The notes: generated by a model not told the origin, from the letters alone. DNA of 64,000 bases from Exiguobacterium acetylicum (GCF_019890935.1 NZ_CP082333.1:3081501-3145500), one strand, 5' to 3'; positions 43,673 to 53,287 are shown, counted from the first letter of the stretch. A program made the numbers and translations.

Positions 43673-44128
43673 TTGAGTATTTCCTGCACCGAAAAAGGAC
43701 GTTTGATCTATGCACTCGTCTCCGTCAATAAGACGATTGCTCAAAAATTCGATCTCTGTACGGATGGTTTCAGTCAGACGCGAATGGATTTGCTTGCTCA
43801 ACTACAAGTCGATCAAACGATCAGTCAAAAAGAATTGCAAAAACGCGTCAATGTCGATCACGCGGCGGTGACCCGTCACCTCAAACACCTGGAATCGACC
43901 GGGATGATTGCTCGCGAGCGTTCAACCGCTGACAATCGGGTGATTCTTGTTTCCTTAACGGAACAAGGGGCGACGCGCATTGCACGATTACGCGAACAAA
44001 AAGATGAGTTCCTCGAGAACTTACTCGAAGGATTCTCTGCTGAAGAACAACGGACGTTAGCTGAGATGATTCAACGCATCGAAGCGAACGCCGACACATT
44101 ACCTAAATTAAAAGAGGAGTCGATTTAA
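43673..44128 (+). CDS. MarR-family transcriptional regulator
   Basis: A 151-residue winged-helix repressor. The DNA-binding region is ISQKELQKRVNVDHAAVTRHLKHLESTGMIARERSTADNRVILVSLTEQG (described here from about residue 50 to 100, with recognition helix around HAAVTRHL), flanked by dimerisation helices. One cysteine lies near the N-terminus (ISCTE, residue 5) and one at LCTDGF, so thiol sensing is possible. The start is TTG at 43673, with GGAAGG upstream. The first nitroreductase begins 1 base after its stop codon, so this is an operon of a repressor and two flavin reductases, probably induced by quinones or nitroaromatics. Confidence 0.9.
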   Translation: MSISCTEKGRLIYALVSVNKTIAQKFDLCTDGFSQTRMDLLAQLQVDQTISQKELQKRVNVDHAAVTRHLKHLESTGMIARERSTADNRVILVSLTEQGATRIARLREQKDEFLENLLEGFSAEEQRTLAEMIQRIEANADTLPKLKEESI

Positions 44129-44129
44129 T

Positions 44130-44765
44130 ATGGCAACGCAAACAACAACAGACTTCATGGAAATCGTCAAAGGACGCCGTTCGATCCGTAACTACGATAC
44201 AGACGTGAAGATTTCAAAAGAAGAAATGACACAAATCCTTGAAGAAGCAACACTTGCTCCATCTTCAGTTAACATGCAACCATGGCGTTTCCTCGTCATC
44301 GATAGCGAAGAAGGTAAAGCGACACTCGCACCACTCGCGAAATTCAACCAAGTTCAAGTCGAGACATCTTCTGCTGTCATCGCCGTCTTCGGTGACATGA
44401 ACGCTGTTGATCAACTCGAGAACATCTACGATACAGCTGTCGCAAAAGGACTCATGCCACAAGAAGTACGCGATCGCCAAGTACCAGCGATTCAAGGGAT
44501 GTACAGCAGTATCTCAGCAAACGATTTAAAAGACAGCATCTTGATTGACTCGGGTCTCGTCTCGATGCAATTGATGCTCGTCGCTCGTGCGCACGGATAT
44601 GATACAAACCCAATCGGTGGTTACGAGAAAGATCAAATCGCAGAAGCATTCGGTCTTGAAAAAGATCGTTATGTACCGGTCATGTTGCTATCGATCGGTA
44701 AAGCGGTGGACGCTGGATATCCATCAGTTCGCTTACCAATCAACGACATCGCAGACTGGAAATAA
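44130..44765 (+). CDS. Nitroreductase-family protein, copy 1
   Basis: A 211-residue FMN-dependent NAD(P)H oxidoreductase of the nitroreductase family, acting on nitro compounds or quinones. The FMN-binding Arg patch GRRSIRNYD, the LAPSSVNMQPWRFLVID motif and the C-terminal GYPSVRLPI are present. Its next neighbour is a near-duplicate; 194 bp (44211-44404) are identical to the copy at 44898-45091 except for one base, while flanking parts differ at many silent sites. ATG 44130 is preceded by AAAAGAGGAGTCGATTTAAT, lying inside the end of the MarR gene, so translation is coupled. Confidence 0.94.
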   Translation: MATQTTTDFMEIVKGRRSIRNYDTDVKISKEEMTQILEEATLAPSSVNMQPWRFLVIDSEEGKATLAPLAKFNQVQVETSSAVIAVFGDMNAVDQLENIYDTAVAKGLMPQEVRDRQVPAIQGMYSSISANDLKDSILIDSGLVSMQLMLVARAHGYDTNPIGGYEKDQIAEAFGLEKDRYVPVMLLSIGKAVDAGYPSVRLPINDIADWK

Positions 44766-44816
44766 GTTTTTTACACTATAAAAAAAGAAAACACACACAA
44801 GGGAGATTGAATAATT

Positions 44817-45452
44817 ATGACTACTCAAACAACAACGGACTTCATGGAAATCGTCAAAGGACGCCGCTCGATTCGCAACTACGACACGAACGTAAAAATT
44901 TCAAAAGAAGAAATGACACAAATCCTTGAAGAAGCAACACTTGCTCCATCTTCAGTTAACATGCAACCATGGCGTTTCCTCGTCATCGATAGCGAAGAAG
45001 GTAAAGCGACACTCGCACCACTCGCAAAATTCAACCAAGTTCAAGTCGAGACATCTTCTGCTGTCATCGCCGTCTTCGGTGACATGAACGCGGTCGACAG
45101 CATCGAGACAATCTACGACATGGCTGTTGAAAAAGGGCTTATGCCGCAAGAAGTACGTGATCGCCAAGTACCAGCCATCAAAGGTTTCTACCGTCCAGAA
45201 GACGTTGAAACATTACGTGATAGCATCTTGATCGACTCAGGTCTCGTTTCGATGCAATTGATGCTCGTCGCTCGCGCACACGGTTATGATACAAACCCAA
45301 TCGGTGGTTATGAAAAAGACCAAATCGCAGAAGCATTCGGTCTTGAAAAAGAGCGTTACCTCCCAGTCATGTTGCTTTCAATCGGTAAAGCAGTCGACGC
45401 AGGATACCCATCGGTTCGTCTACCAATCGCTGACATCGCAGAGTGGAAATAA
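44817..45452 (+). CDS. Nitroreductase-family protein, copy 2
   Basis: A 211-residue paralogue of the preceding nitroreductase, with the same GRRSIRNYD and SSVNMQPWRF FMN motifs. The proteins are nearly identical up to residue 93 and diverge mostly in residues 94-135 (the flexible region that shapes the active site; YSSISANDLKDS in copy 1 against YRPEDVETLRDS here), which may change substrate range. The ATG at 44817 follows AAGGGAGATTGAATAATT. It is 51 bases after copy 1 with no terminator between, and a strong terminator follows it. Confidence 0.94.
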   Translation: MTTQTTTDFMEIVKGRRSIRNYDTNVKISKEEMTQILEEATLAPSSVNMQPWRFLVIDSEEGKATLAPLAKFNQVQVETSSAVIAVFGDMNAVDSIETIYDMAVEKGLMPQEVRDRQVPAIKGFYRPEDVETLRDSILIDSGLVSMQLMLVARAHGYDTNPIGGYEKDQIAEAFGLEKERYLPVMLLSIGKAVDAGYPSVRLPIADIAEWK

Positions 45453-45467
45453 GCGATATCACCTAGT

Positions 45468-45499
45468 CCGGATTCCTTTCATAGGAATCCGGCTTTTTT
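45468..45499 (+). terminator. Terminator after the nitroreductase operon
   Basis: CCGGATTCCT / AGGAATCCGG with a 5-base loop followed by C and six T. Confidence 0.9.
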
Positions 45500-45528
45500 G
45501 TATACTCAAAGAAAAGGAGGTGTCAGCG

Positions 45529-46845
45529 ATGTATGATGTGACGATTATCGGAGCTGGTGTAGCAGGAATTTTCCTCGCCCATCAGCTTGTTGAACACGGG
45601 CAACGCGTCCTACTGCTCGATGCCGGAAAACCAATCCGTGAACGAACGACAGAAGATGCGTATCTTGGATTCGCAGGGCTTGGCAAATCAGAAGGAAAGT
45701 TCAATTATGCGACGGGATTCGGCGGCGAACTCGTCTCAAAAATCGGTGAAGAGACGACACGACGACTGTTCCAAGAAGTCGATGATCTCTTATGTACATA
45801 TGGTGGAGGTACAGTTGAGACCTACTCGACGCATTCCCCTACTGTAGCGTCTCGTGCCCGTCGCGCCGGTCTGCATACGGTCGAGACGACCGTCCGTCAT
45901 TTAGGTACGGCACGGACCGCTGCCGTCTTCACGGCGTTTGAGGACGCCTTATTACCACGTCTCGATGCCCGGTTCGAAACGACAATCGAGCAGATCACGA
46001 AATCGGAGCCGTTTACGATCAAAACAGCGGACGAGATCTTCGTCAGTCAACGAATTGTGTTCGCGACGGGTCGTTCTGGCGCGGACTTTACGTTGCACCA
46101 GTTAGCGACGCTTGGTGTCACCCCACAGCGGACTCGACTTGATCTCGGGGTGCGAATTGAGACGGATGAGGCACTATTTCGGACTTTGTTACAGGAGTCG
46201 TTCGAGACGAAGCTCGGTTACGACTCGCCTTACGGTCAAGCCGTCACCTATTGCATGAATCCGCGCGGACGGATCATCCGTAAATATCAAGAAGGACTCG
46301 TCATGCCGGACGGTCAAAACGTCCACGAGACGGCAGACGGCTCGACGAATCTGAACTTCACGCTATTTCTCCCGCGTTATTTTTCGACGCTAGCGAAAGC
46401 GAATGCGTATGCCGCGCGCATCATTGGCGGAATCAACCAAGGTGGTGATCGCATTCTCGTTCAGCGACTCAGCGATTTCCGAGCATTGCGAGCGACGGTA
46501 CACGATCAACTGAGTCGCAACACCATCGTTCCTTCCCTAACCGCGTCTCCCGGTAATTTGCATGCGGAAATGCCTGCGGAAGACCTGCTCGTCTTAGAAG
46601 GGTTTTTAGAACGCCTTGAGCAACTCCTTGAAGTGGAACTTCCGGGAGATACGTTGCTTTACGGATTAGATGGCAAGTTTTACGCACCGATGCTTAAGAC
46701 GTCAGAGACGTTTGAGACGACATGTCCCGGTGTCTATGCAATCGGTGATTGTTCCGGTGCGACACACTCGCTTGCCCAAGCAGCCGCAAGTGGACTCCAT
46801 CTTGGGCATGCCTTGACGCAAAACAGCCGGTCGCTCTTCGCTTAA
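45529..46845 (+). CDS. FAD-dependent dehydrogenase (COG2509-like)
   Basis: A 438-residue FAD-binding oxidoreductase. The N-terminal dinucleotide motif is GAGVAGIFLAHQLVEHGQRVLLLDAG. A middle substrate domain with FATGRSGADFTLHQLATLGV and the C-terminal FAD motif GVYAIGDCSGATHSLAQAAASG complete the pattern. The protein resembles COG2509 uncharacterised FAD dehydrogenases. The GFGG/GLGKSEGKFNYATGFGGEL segment near residue 50 is typical of that group. ATG 45529 follows AAAAGGAGGTGTCAGCG; the long frame from 45286 is inside the nitroreductase. It is separated from that operon by a terminator. Substrate unknown. Confidence 0.85.
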   Translation: MYDVTIIGAGVAGIFLAHQLVEHGQRVLLLDAGKPIRERTTEDAYLGFAGLGKSEGKFNYATGFGGELVSKIGEETTRRLFQEVDDLLCTYGGGTVETYSTHSPTVASRARRAGLHTVETTVRHLGTARTAAVFTAFEDALLPRLDARFETTIEQITKSEPFTIKTADEIFVSQRIVFATGRSGADFTLHQLATLGVTPQRTRLDLGVRIETDEALFRTLLQESFETKLGYDSPYGQAVTYCMNPRGRIIRKYQEGLVMPDGQNVHETADGSTNLNFTLFLPRYFSTLAKANAYAARIIGGINQGGDRILVQRLSDFRALRATVHDQLSRNTIVPSLTASPGNLHAEMPAEDLLVLEGFLERLEQLLEVELPGDTLLYGLDGKFYAPMLKTSETFETTCPGVYAIGDCSGATHSLAQAAASGLHLGHALTQNSRSLFA

Positions 46846-46862
46846 GCGGAAAATGACCGGCT
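46825..46862 (-). terminator. Terminator after dbpA, overlapping the FAD gene's 3' end
   Basis: AGCCGGTC / GACCGGCT encloses a 22-base loop; on the minus strand it is followed by GTTTTG. The left arm lies inside the convergent FAD gene. Confidence 0.6.
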
Positions 46863-46866
46863 TGTC

Positions 46867-48303
46867 TTATTTCTTGAATGCTTCGTACACTTTCAATTGT
46901 TTCCCTTTGACCTTCGTCGTCTTCATCGCCCGGAGGACAAGCGGACCTTTCCCGTTGAGGATATCGACATACGTCAACGTATCCTGAATCGAGATGATCC
47001 CGATGTCGTCTGCTGTGACGCCTTCAATCTTCGCAATCGTTCCAACAAAGTCGACGGCACGGAGTTTCTTCTTCTTCCCACCGTTGAAGAACAATTTCAT
47101 GATGTCCGCATCAAGCTGTTCCGTTTTCGAAGAACGTGTATCTTCCGTCGCCATTTTCTCTTCAAACGCATCCGCTGTCCGCATCAAGTCCTTTTCCGTC
47201 GGTGTTTGGCGACGTGTCAGCTTCCCGTGATACTGCTCGATTTCCTTGAGGCGACGTTCGTCTGCCGGTGTGACGAGACTGATTGCTTGTCCGGCTGCTC
47301 CTGCACGCCCCGTCCGACCGGTCCGGTGAACGTAGCTTTCTCGTTCGACAGGAAGATCATATTGGATGACGTGCGTGATGTTCTCGATATCGATCCCACG
47401 TGCCGCGACGTCTGTTGCGACGAGAATTCGGAACTTCCCGGCACGGAAGGCTTTCATCGCATCGAGTCGATCGTCTTGTTCCATTCCACCGTGAATTGCT
47501 TCAACCGGATAGTCGTGTGCGCGGAGACCATTCGCGACGAAATCAACGTGTTCTTTCGTCCGACAGAAGACCATGCAACGATCCGGGTTTTCAGCGACGA
47601 GGACATCTTTTAAAATGGCGAACTTCGTCTTATCCGTCACCGGAATATAACTATGCGTAATCGTTGAGACGACGGTTTCACCCGCTTCGATCCGTTTTGG
47701 TGCCTCCATGTAACGGTCACTCAACTGTTCGATGTCTTCTGGGAAGGTCGCCGAGAACAATAGTGTCATCCGCTCCTTCGGTAACTCAGACAAGATGGCA
47801 TCGACTTGATCGAGGAAGCCCATGTTCAGCATTTCATCCGCTTCATCCAAGACGACGTAACGGACTTTCTCAAGCGATAACGTGCCCCGCTCGATATGAT
47901 CGCGTACGCGTCCTGGTGTGCCGACGACGACGTGTGTCTTTTGTTTGAGCTCCGTGACTTGCCCGCGGAACGGTTGCTTACCGAAGACGGCCGTCGCTTT
48001 GATCCGCTTGTAGCGTCCGATGTTCATGATATCTTCTTTGACCTGCAAGGCAAGCTCACGTGTTGGCGTCAAGACTAAGACTTGTGGTTTATTTTCTTCC
48101 CACTCGACGAGTTCACACAGTGGAATCGCAAACGATGCCGTCTTTCCACTCCCTGTCCGTGATTTGACGATGACGTCTTTTCCAGATAATACGACCGGAA
48201 TGACGGATTGTTGGACTTCGGTCGGTGTCGTGTATCCGAGTTGCTCGATTGAATCGAGAATCGGTGTGCTCAAGTTAAAATCATTGAATCGTGTACGTGT
48301 CAT
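46867..48303 (-). CDS. dbpA: DEAD-box RNA helicase DbpA (YxiN-like)
   Basis: A 478-residue RNA helicase that acts in 50S ribosome assembly by binding 23S rRNA hairpin 92. The helicase core is complete: Q motif [30 protein letters not shown] (VLDEADEM), SAT and [10 protein letters not shown]. After a linker, the last 75 residues form the DbpA RNA-binding domain ([19 protein letters not shown] to the C-terminus). The length equals that of Bacillus YxiN. The ATG at 48303 follows AATGAGGACATTGT. rlmN lies just upstream on the same strand with a terminator between. Confidence 0.94.
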   Translation of the reverse strand: MTRTRFNDFNLSTPILDSIEQLGYTTPTEVQQSVIPVVLSGKDVIVKSRTGSGKTASFAIPLCELVEWEENKPQVLVLTPTRELALQVKEDIMNIGRYKRIKATAVFGKQPFRGQVTELKQKTHVVVGTPGRVRDHIERGTLSLEKVRYVVLDEADEMLNMGFLDQVDAILSELPKERMTLLFSATFPEDIEQLSDRYMEAPKRIEAGETVVSTITHSYIPVTDKTKFAILKDVLVAENPDRCMVFCRTKEHVDFVANGLRAHDYPVEAIHGGMEQDDRLDAMKAFRAGKFRILVATDVAARGIDIENITHVIQYDLPVERESYVHRTGRTGRAGAAGQAISLVTPADERRLKEIEQYHGKLTRRQTPTEKDLMRTADAFEEKMATEDTRSSKTEQLDADIMKLFFNGGKKKKLRAVDFVGTIAKIEGVTADDIGIISIQDTLTYVDILNGKGPLVLRAMKTTKVKGKQLKVYEAFKK

Positions 48304-48325
48304 ACAATGTCCTCATTTCTTATCG

Positions 48326-48360
48326 TAAAAAAAGCTTCCCACCGAAACGATGAGAAGCCC
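48326..48360 (-). terminator. Terminator after rlmN
   Basis: GCTTCtCAtCG pairs with CGgTGgGAAGC and is followed by seven T on the minus strand, between rlmN and dbpA. Confidence 0.8.
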
Positions 48361-48366
48361 AACGAA

Positions 48367-49440
48367 TTATTTGGATGCTACTTTATCTTTTTTGATTTGC
48401 TTACTACGTAATTGACCACACGCTGCATCGATGTCTGTTCCGTGCTCAAGACGAACACCACAGTTCAAGCCGTTCTTTTTCAACGTATCGTAGAACGTCG
48501 TGATATCTTCAGACGTACTGCGCTGATATTGACCGTGCTCATCGACTGGGTTGTACGGAATCAAGTTGACATACGTCAGGTGACGTTTGTCTTCGAACAG
48601 TTTTGCGAGTTCGACTGCGTGTTCTTTTTGGTCGTTGACGCCACGAAGCAAGATGTACTCGATCGTGATTTTACGGTTCGTCGTTTGGACGTAATAATCG
48701 ATTGCTGGCATCAATTTCTCAAGCGGGATCGCCCGGTTGATTTTCATGATTTGCGTACGCAATTCATTGTTTGGTGCGTGAAGCGAGATCGCCAAGTTGA
48801 CTTGGAGTTTCAAGTCAGCAAACTTGTAGATCTTATCTGCCAAACCACTTGTTGAAACCGTGATGTGACGCGCGCCGATTGCAAGACCATTGTGGTCCTT
48901 GATGACGTTCAAGAAGTCGACCATGTTGTCGAAGTTATCGAACGGTTCACCGATACCCATGACGACGACGTGGCTGACACGTTCTTCGTTACCGACTGCA
49001 TCGAGGTGATGTTGGACGTTCATGATTTGCTCAACGATTTCGCCTGCTGACAAGTCGCGGCTCTTCTTGATCAGACCACTTGCACAGAAGCTACAGCCGA
49101 TGTTACAGCCGACCTGTGTCGTAACACAGACAGAAAGACCGTACTTATGACGCATCAGAACCGTTTCAATCAAGTTACCATCATATAATTTGAAAAGGAA
49201 CTTGATTGTTCCGTCTGCTGATTCTTGCTTGACCGCTTCTGTCATCGAGTCAATCGTAAAACTCTGATCTAACAACTCAAGGCAATCCTTGTTGACATTC
49301 GTCATTTCCGCGAAAGTCGTGACACGTTTACGGTAGAGCCAATCCCATACTTGTTTGGCACGGAATGGTTTGTGCCCTTGATTCGATAACCATTCTGTCA
49401 TCTGCTCAAGCGTTAATCCATAAATGGATGGTTTATTCAT
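48367..49440 (-). CDS. rlmN: Dual-specificity RNA methyltransferase RlmN
   Basis: A 357-residue radical-SAM enzyme that makes 2-methyladenosine at A2503 of 23S rRNA and A37 of tRNAs. The radical-SAM cluster motif CNIGCSFC lies near residue 117, preceded by the typical SVCVTTQVG; the methyl-carrier cysteines are expected at the conserved GMGEPFDN and [15 protein letters not shown] regions, the latter with a visible Cys near the C-terminus. The start MNKPSIYGL at 49440 follows GAGGTCTTTCGAA; the longer frame from 49455 is not needed. The order rlmN-dbpA, both acting on 23S rRNA around the peptidyl-transferase centre, is notable. Confidence 0.96.
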   Translation of the reverse strand: MNKPSIYGLTLEQMTEWLSNQGHKPFRAKQVWDWLYRKRVTTFAEMTNVNKDCLELLDQSFTIDSMTEAVKQESADGTIKFLFKLYDGNLIETVLMRHKYGLSVCVTTQVGCNIGCSFCASGLIKKSRDLSAGEIVEQIMNVQHHLDAVGNEERVSHVVVMGIGEPFDNFDNMVDFLNVIKDHNGLAIGARHITVSTSGLADKIYKFADLKLQVNLAISLHAPNNELRTQIMKINRAIPLEKLMPAIDYYVQTTNRKITIEYILLRGVNDQKEHAVELAKLFEDKRHLTYVNLIPYNPVDEHGQYQRSTSEDITTFYDTLKKNGLNCGVRLEHGTDIDAACGQLRSKQIKKDKVASK

Positions 49441-49564
49441 TTCGAAAGACCTCATTTCTTTTTCCAGAACTACAACATTCCTTTATCTTAGTAAAAATCA
49501 GCGCGTGACGCAACGTTCAAATCCTAAATGTTCACTTTCTGTAAAGTTTTTGCGCCACTTTCGA

Positions 49565-50371
49565 TCAAATCGACAGACTCCGACGTCCGAATTGAACGAC
49601 TGCTCCGGTCAAGAACACGAGACAGAGGACGAGTAAAAGAATGGAATGAAGAAGAAAATGATCTGTTCCTTTTAGTAATTGCGTCGTATTGAATAAGGAG
49701 AAGACGGATAGATAACGGAGCCACTCCGTCTTGTCACTTAGTTCCGACAGAATCGTCAAGACGATCGATAGAACCAGTACACTACCAGCAAGCGAAAAAG
49801 CACGACGTTCTTCGTCAAATAACGTCGCAACGAATAACGTAAAGGCACCGATCGCCAAGAGTAACAATAGCGCATTGAACTGAATCCGCCATAAGATGAC
49901 GTCATTGATCGAAATATCTGTCATCCACCAGTCGGATACCATCAAGACGAGTCCATTCAGTCCTACGAGAATCATACTCGCGATACCCATGACGATTGCG
50001 ACAGCAAACGTATACGCATTCCGGGTGATCGGGGCTGCGAGATAGACAATCAGCTCTCCGTTGTCAATCGGTCGCGCAACGAGGCGCGCTGCTAATGAGA
50101 GCAAGAATAGACTCGCAATGACTTGAAAGATCAGTCCATAATAGTTCCCTCCGAGCAGATCCAGTACATTATCGAACCCCGTCACCTTGTCATATTGAAA
50201 TGCTTTTAAGACTTCTGGAGGTAACGCTTCTAGTTTTGCTTCTAGTAAACCGGTCTTCATCATCGATGGATAAAGCAACGCAAGCATCAATAAGTAGAGA
50301 CTCGTTCCAATCGCATAAGCAAGCACGGGCTTTCTGACCTGCTTAAATAAAGAGCGGATCAGCAATATCAC
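49565..50371 (-). CDS. ABC transporter permease (ABC-2 type)
   Basis: A 268-residue membrane protein with six helices (about residues 18-40, 70-95, 105-140, 150-175, 185-210, 240-262), of the kind found with single ABC ATPases in ABC-2 export systems for lipids, peptides or antibiotics. Its ATG at 50371 overlaps the ATPase stop in ATGA, so the two are coupled. The segment LLGGNYYGLIFQVIASLFLLSLAARLVARPIDNGEL is typical of YtrF/bacitracin-like permeases. The exported substrate is unknown. Confidence 0.85.
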   Translation of the reverse strand: MILLIRSLFKQVRKPVLAYAIGTSLYLLMLALLYPSMMKTGLLEAKLEALPPEVLKAFQYDKVTGFDNVLDLLGGNYYGLIFQVIASLFLLSLAARLVARPIDNGELIVYLAAPITRNAYTFAVAIVMGIASMILVGLNGLVLMVSDWWMTDISINDVILWRIQFNALLLLLAIGAFTLFVATLFDEERRAFSLAGSVLVLSIVLTILSELSDKTEWLRYLSVFSLFNTTQLLKGTDHFLLHSILLLVLCLVFLTGAVVQFGRRSLSI

Positions 50372-51252
50372 GACGATTCCTCCTCTCCATAATAATGCAA
50401 GAAGACCTGTTCTAAATCATCTGCTGACGGACGAATCAGCCGCACATCATACTGGGTTAAATAAGCGATTGCCTGATTCAAGCTCAGTTTCTCGTCCGTT
50501 TGAAAACTGACTTCCAGCCGCTTCGGTTCAACACCGACTTGCATCGCGAACTGTGCCGCCTCCACCTCTGTTCGGAAGACGATCGTGTACGTCTTTCGAC
50601 TCGATCGAACCAACTCATGAATATCCGATTCGACGATGATGTGCCCTGCTTTGATTAAAGCCGCTCGATCGCACGATTTTTCCATTTCCGGAAAGTGGTG
50701 TGAACTCATTAGAATCGCTTTTCCAGCATGCTTCTCCTGTTCGATCCACTCTAAAAAACGCTCTTGCATCAAAGGATCAAGTCCACTGGTTGGCTCATCG
50801 AGTAGATAGACCGGTGTATCCTTCATGAAGCAACCGACAAGTGCTAGTTTTTGTTTCATCCCTTTTGACATCTTGCGGATTTTCGTCTTCGTCTCAAACG
50901 GAAATCGTTTCAATAACAATTGCCGCCGTGTCGAATCGCTACCATGTAGTCGTTGCATCAAATCGAGCATCTCTGCTCCTGTCATGTCTCCAGGTAAACT
51001 AATCTCCCCCGGCAAATAACCGACCAACTGCTTCACTTCTTTACTTTGCTTCCAGCAATCAAAGCCGCCGATCGTCGCCCTTCCTTCGTCCGCAGCCATT
51101 AGTCCCATCAAATGTCGGAGCGTCGTTGATTTTCCGGATCCGTTTGGTCCGATGAAACCGAATATCGTACCCGGCTCAACCGTAAAACTGACATCGAATA
51201 TCCCACGTCCCGGCGCAAATTCCTTCGTCACATGCTCCAAGCGAATCATCAT
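50368..51252 (-). CDS. ABC transporter ATP-binding protein
   Basis: A 294-residue ABC ATPase: Walker A GPNGSGKST near residue 38, signature MSKGMKQKLALVG near 132, Walker B VYLLDEPTSGLDP and H-loop SSHHF. A C-terminal extension of about 80 residues ends in DDLEQVFLHYYGEEE, as in CcmA/NatA-type drug or lipid exporters. The start region has two ATGs (51252, 51249) behind AAGGAGGTCGT. The downstream permease overlaps by 4 bases, and the methyltransferase gene is 12 bases upstream, giving a three-gene operon. Confidence 0.93.
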   Translation of the reverse strand: MMIRLEHVTKEFAPGRGIFDVSFTVEPGTIFGFIGPNGSGKSTTLRHLMGLMAADEGRATIGGFDCWKQSKEVKQLVGYLPGEISLPGDMTGAEMLDLMQRLHGSDSTRRQLLLKRFPFETKTKIRKMSKGMKQKLALVGCFMKDTPVYLLDEPTSGLDPLMQERFLEWIEQEKHAGKAILMSSHHFPEMEKSCDRAALIKAGHIIVESDIHELVRSSRKTYTIVFRTEVEAAQFAMQVGVEPKRLEVSFQTDEKLSLNQAIAYLTQYDVRLIRPSADDLEQVFLHYYGEEESS

Positions 51253-51264
51253 ACGACCTCCTTA

Positions 51265-51924
51265 TTATTTTTTATTTCTCTCATCACTGTATTGATACCC
51301 GTTTTGAAGCAGTTTGTTCGGATCAAAACGATAGATGACGAACCGTTCGTCATGATTTTTTTCATAGAGGTCTCGTAATCGAATCTCATCGACTTGCTCG
51401 AATACGGTATGTCGCTCTAAATATTCCCGGTATTCATCGGTCGGGTAATACAAGATAAGATCCACTGAACGCGAGGAACGTTCGACCGAACTTAAAATGT
51501 GGTCGATCACTTTCATGAAAATTTGTGAAGAGAATGGATTGAAGAAATAAAACTTATTCGCCTCATCTGGAATGGTATACTGCTCGGCATACGTCTGTTC
51601 AAATCGCAAACTTCCGGAACGCCGCTTCCGTCGACTTTGGTAGTTTGCCATATTCCGAAGTGCGTCCTCGTAAAATTGTCCATTCATCTCGATTCCGATG
51701 ACGGAACAGTCGAATCGGTCGTGTAAGTAAAAATTCAAACGCCCTTTCCCACACCCGAAATCGATGACAGTGTCCTCTTTTTGAAACAAATACGTTTCGC
51801 ATAATTCGTCGAGTGCCGCATAAGGCGTTGGTTCATAGCGATTGTAGTGACTAAACACACCATAGAGGTGTTGCATCTCAATAGTCTCAATTCGTAATCG
51901 TTGATCATATTCCTGTTCATTCAT
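51265..51924 (-). CDS. Class I SAM-dependent methyltransferase
   Basis: A 219-residue methyltransferase with motif I VIDFGCGKGRLNFYLHD near residue 55, acidic motif II VIGIEMNG near 78 and a FYFFNPFS motif near 132 in place of the usual DPP/NPPF. Family members in Bacilli are annotated only as SAM-dependent methyltransferases. It is the first gene of the operon with the ABC exporter. A modification/export pair for a small molecule is possible, but nothing in the sequence proves it. The ATG at 51924 follows AGGAACAAAAGACG, a weak site. Confidence 0.83.
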   Translation of the reverse strand: MNEQEYDQRLRIETIEMQHLYGVFSHYNRYEPTPYAALDELCETYLFQKEDTVIDFGCGKGRLNFYLHDRFDCSVIGIEMNGQFYEDALRNMANYQSRRKRRSGSLRFEQTYAEQYTIPDEANKFYFFNPFSSQIFMKVIDHILSSVERSSRSVDLILYYPTDEYREYLERHTVFEQVDEIRLRDLYEKNHDERFVIYRFDPNKLLQNGYQYSDERNKK

Positions 51925-52010
51925 CGTCTTTTGTTCCTTCTTTCCGGCATTCTTTCCCTCATCGTACTATACTGAAGAAGTACGTTACTCGTTTTTTGAA
52001 AGGGGATTTT

Positions 52011-52334
52011 ATGATGATCGTCGTTACGAACCGGATTAAAGTCAAAAAAGGGATGGCTGCAGCTCTCGCTCCTCGTTTTACGCGTCCAAGTGGACTCGAT
52101 ACGATGGACGGATTCATCCGCGTCGAGGTCTTATTGACGCAAAATATCGAAGAACACGATGAAATGAACGTCAACATGTACTGGGAAGATATGAAGAGTT
52201 TTCAAGCATGGCGGGAGAGTGACGATTTTAAAGCGTCACATAGTCGACCTGCGAGTAGTGAAGCTGGAGAATCGCCAATGCTCGGCAGCGAGATTCTGAC
52301 ATATGAAGTCGCTTCGGTCAAAGAACGCGCATGA
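52011..52334 (+). CDS. Heme-degrading monooxygenase-like ABM protein (HmoA/IsdG type)
   Basis: A 107-residue antibiotic-biosynthesis-monooxygenase-fold protein close in pattern to Bacillus HmoA/IsdG heme monooxygenases: VVTNRIKVKKGMAAALAPRF, GFIRVEVLL, NVNMYWEDMKSFQAWRESDDFKASHSR. The His in the ASHSR segment fits the axial heme ligand of this group. ATG 52011 follows AAAGGGGATTTT; ATG 52014 is also possible. No Fur box was found, so an iron link is not shown. Terminator follows directly. Confidence 0.83.
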   Translation: MMIVVTNRIKVKKGMAAALAPRFTRPSGLDTMDGFIRVEVLLTQNIEEHDEMNVNMYWEDMKSFQAWRESDDFKASHSRPASSEAGESPMLGSEILTYEVASVKERA

Positions 52335-52341
52335 TGCACGA

Positions 52342-52367
52342 AAAGGACTCGTCTCGAGTCCTTTTTT
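52342..52367 (+). terminator. Terminator after the HmoA-like gene
   Basis: AAAAGGACTCG / CGAGTCCTTTT with a 3-base loop and further T. Confidence 0.9.
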
Positions 52368-52459
52368 TATATACCTTTACAAAAATAGTGAAAGGGTCGA
52401 ATTGTCTCAAATGGTATTATTTGTTATCATAGTGCCATTACTGAGAGAGAGGGTCCTTC

Positions 52460-53197
52460 ATGAATTCATTAACTATATTTGAACAAGCCATTCGTAGCTT
52501 ACCTGACGATCGTACGTTACGACGCGATGAATTATGGACGGACGATTTTTTATTGCAACAGGAGAACGAACTGACCGTCTATTACTCTCCGATTGGCGAA
52601 TACGTCAATACTGAAGCAAAAGTCGTTATTATCGGGATCACACCAGGTTTTGAACAGATGCGAATCGCTTTCGAAGAAGCGACGGATGCCCTCCATCATG
52701 GTGTTACATTAGAAGAGACGGCACGCCTCGTCAAATATACAGCAAGCTTTGCCGGAACGATGCGACGTAACCTCGTCCAGATGCTCGATACACTTGAACT
52801 TCCAGCATTGCTCGGAATCGAGACGACGGCTAGCTTATTTCATCAACATCAGAAATTATTGCATCCAACGTCACTGTTAAAGCAACCCGTCTTTTATCGC
52901 GAAAAGAATTACTCGGGTCATCAACCGAAGATCAATCGTAGCCCTTTATTAAGGCACTACGCGGAAGAACACTTCGTCGCTGAAATCAATCAGTTACAAA
53001 AACCAGCATTATTGATTCCACTCGGTCGGGTCGTCGAGACGCAAGTCCGTGGATTGATTCATGATGGACGAATCGAACAGCATCAGCTTCTTTCCGGCTT
53101 CCCCCACCCATCTGGCGCAAACGGTCATCGAAAAAAACAATTCGAGGAAAACCAAGCCTATTTGATGAAACAGCTCATTCAACATTTTGCTGAATAA
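52460..53197 (+). CDS. Uracil-DNA-glycosylase-superfamily-like protein
   Basis: A 245-residue protein of uncertain function. Two motifs match the UDG fold: VVIIGITPGFEQM near residues 56-68 (motif A, GxxPG) and FPHPSGANGHR near 214-224 (motif B, HPS-loop). The catalytic Asn/Asp after the motif A proline is replaced by Phe/Glu, so any glycosylase activity is doubtful. Between them the protein is helical with a His-rich segment (LFHQHQKLLHP). ATG 52460 follows GAGAGAGGGTCCTTC. It is a single-gene unit before the lysine riboswitch. It may be a nucleic-acid binding relative. Confidence 0.6.
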   Translation: MNSLTIFEQAIRSLPDDRTLRRDELWTDDFLLQQENELTVYYSPIGEYVNTEAKVVIIGITPGFEQMRIAFEEATDALHHGVTLEETARLVKYTASFAGTMRRNLVQMLDTLELPALLGIETTASLFHQHQKLLHPTSLLKQPVFYREKNYSGHQPKINRSPLLRHYAEEHFVAEINQLQKPALLIPLGRVVETQVRGLIHDGRIEQHQLLSGFPHPSGANGHRKKQFEENQAYLMKQLIQHFAE

Positions 53198-53287
53198 ACA
53201 ACTTTGTCTTAAATTATCAGAATATATGGTTGAATCGCTTCTAAAATACATGATAAAGTGTCCATAAGAACAGAATATGACTATTCT

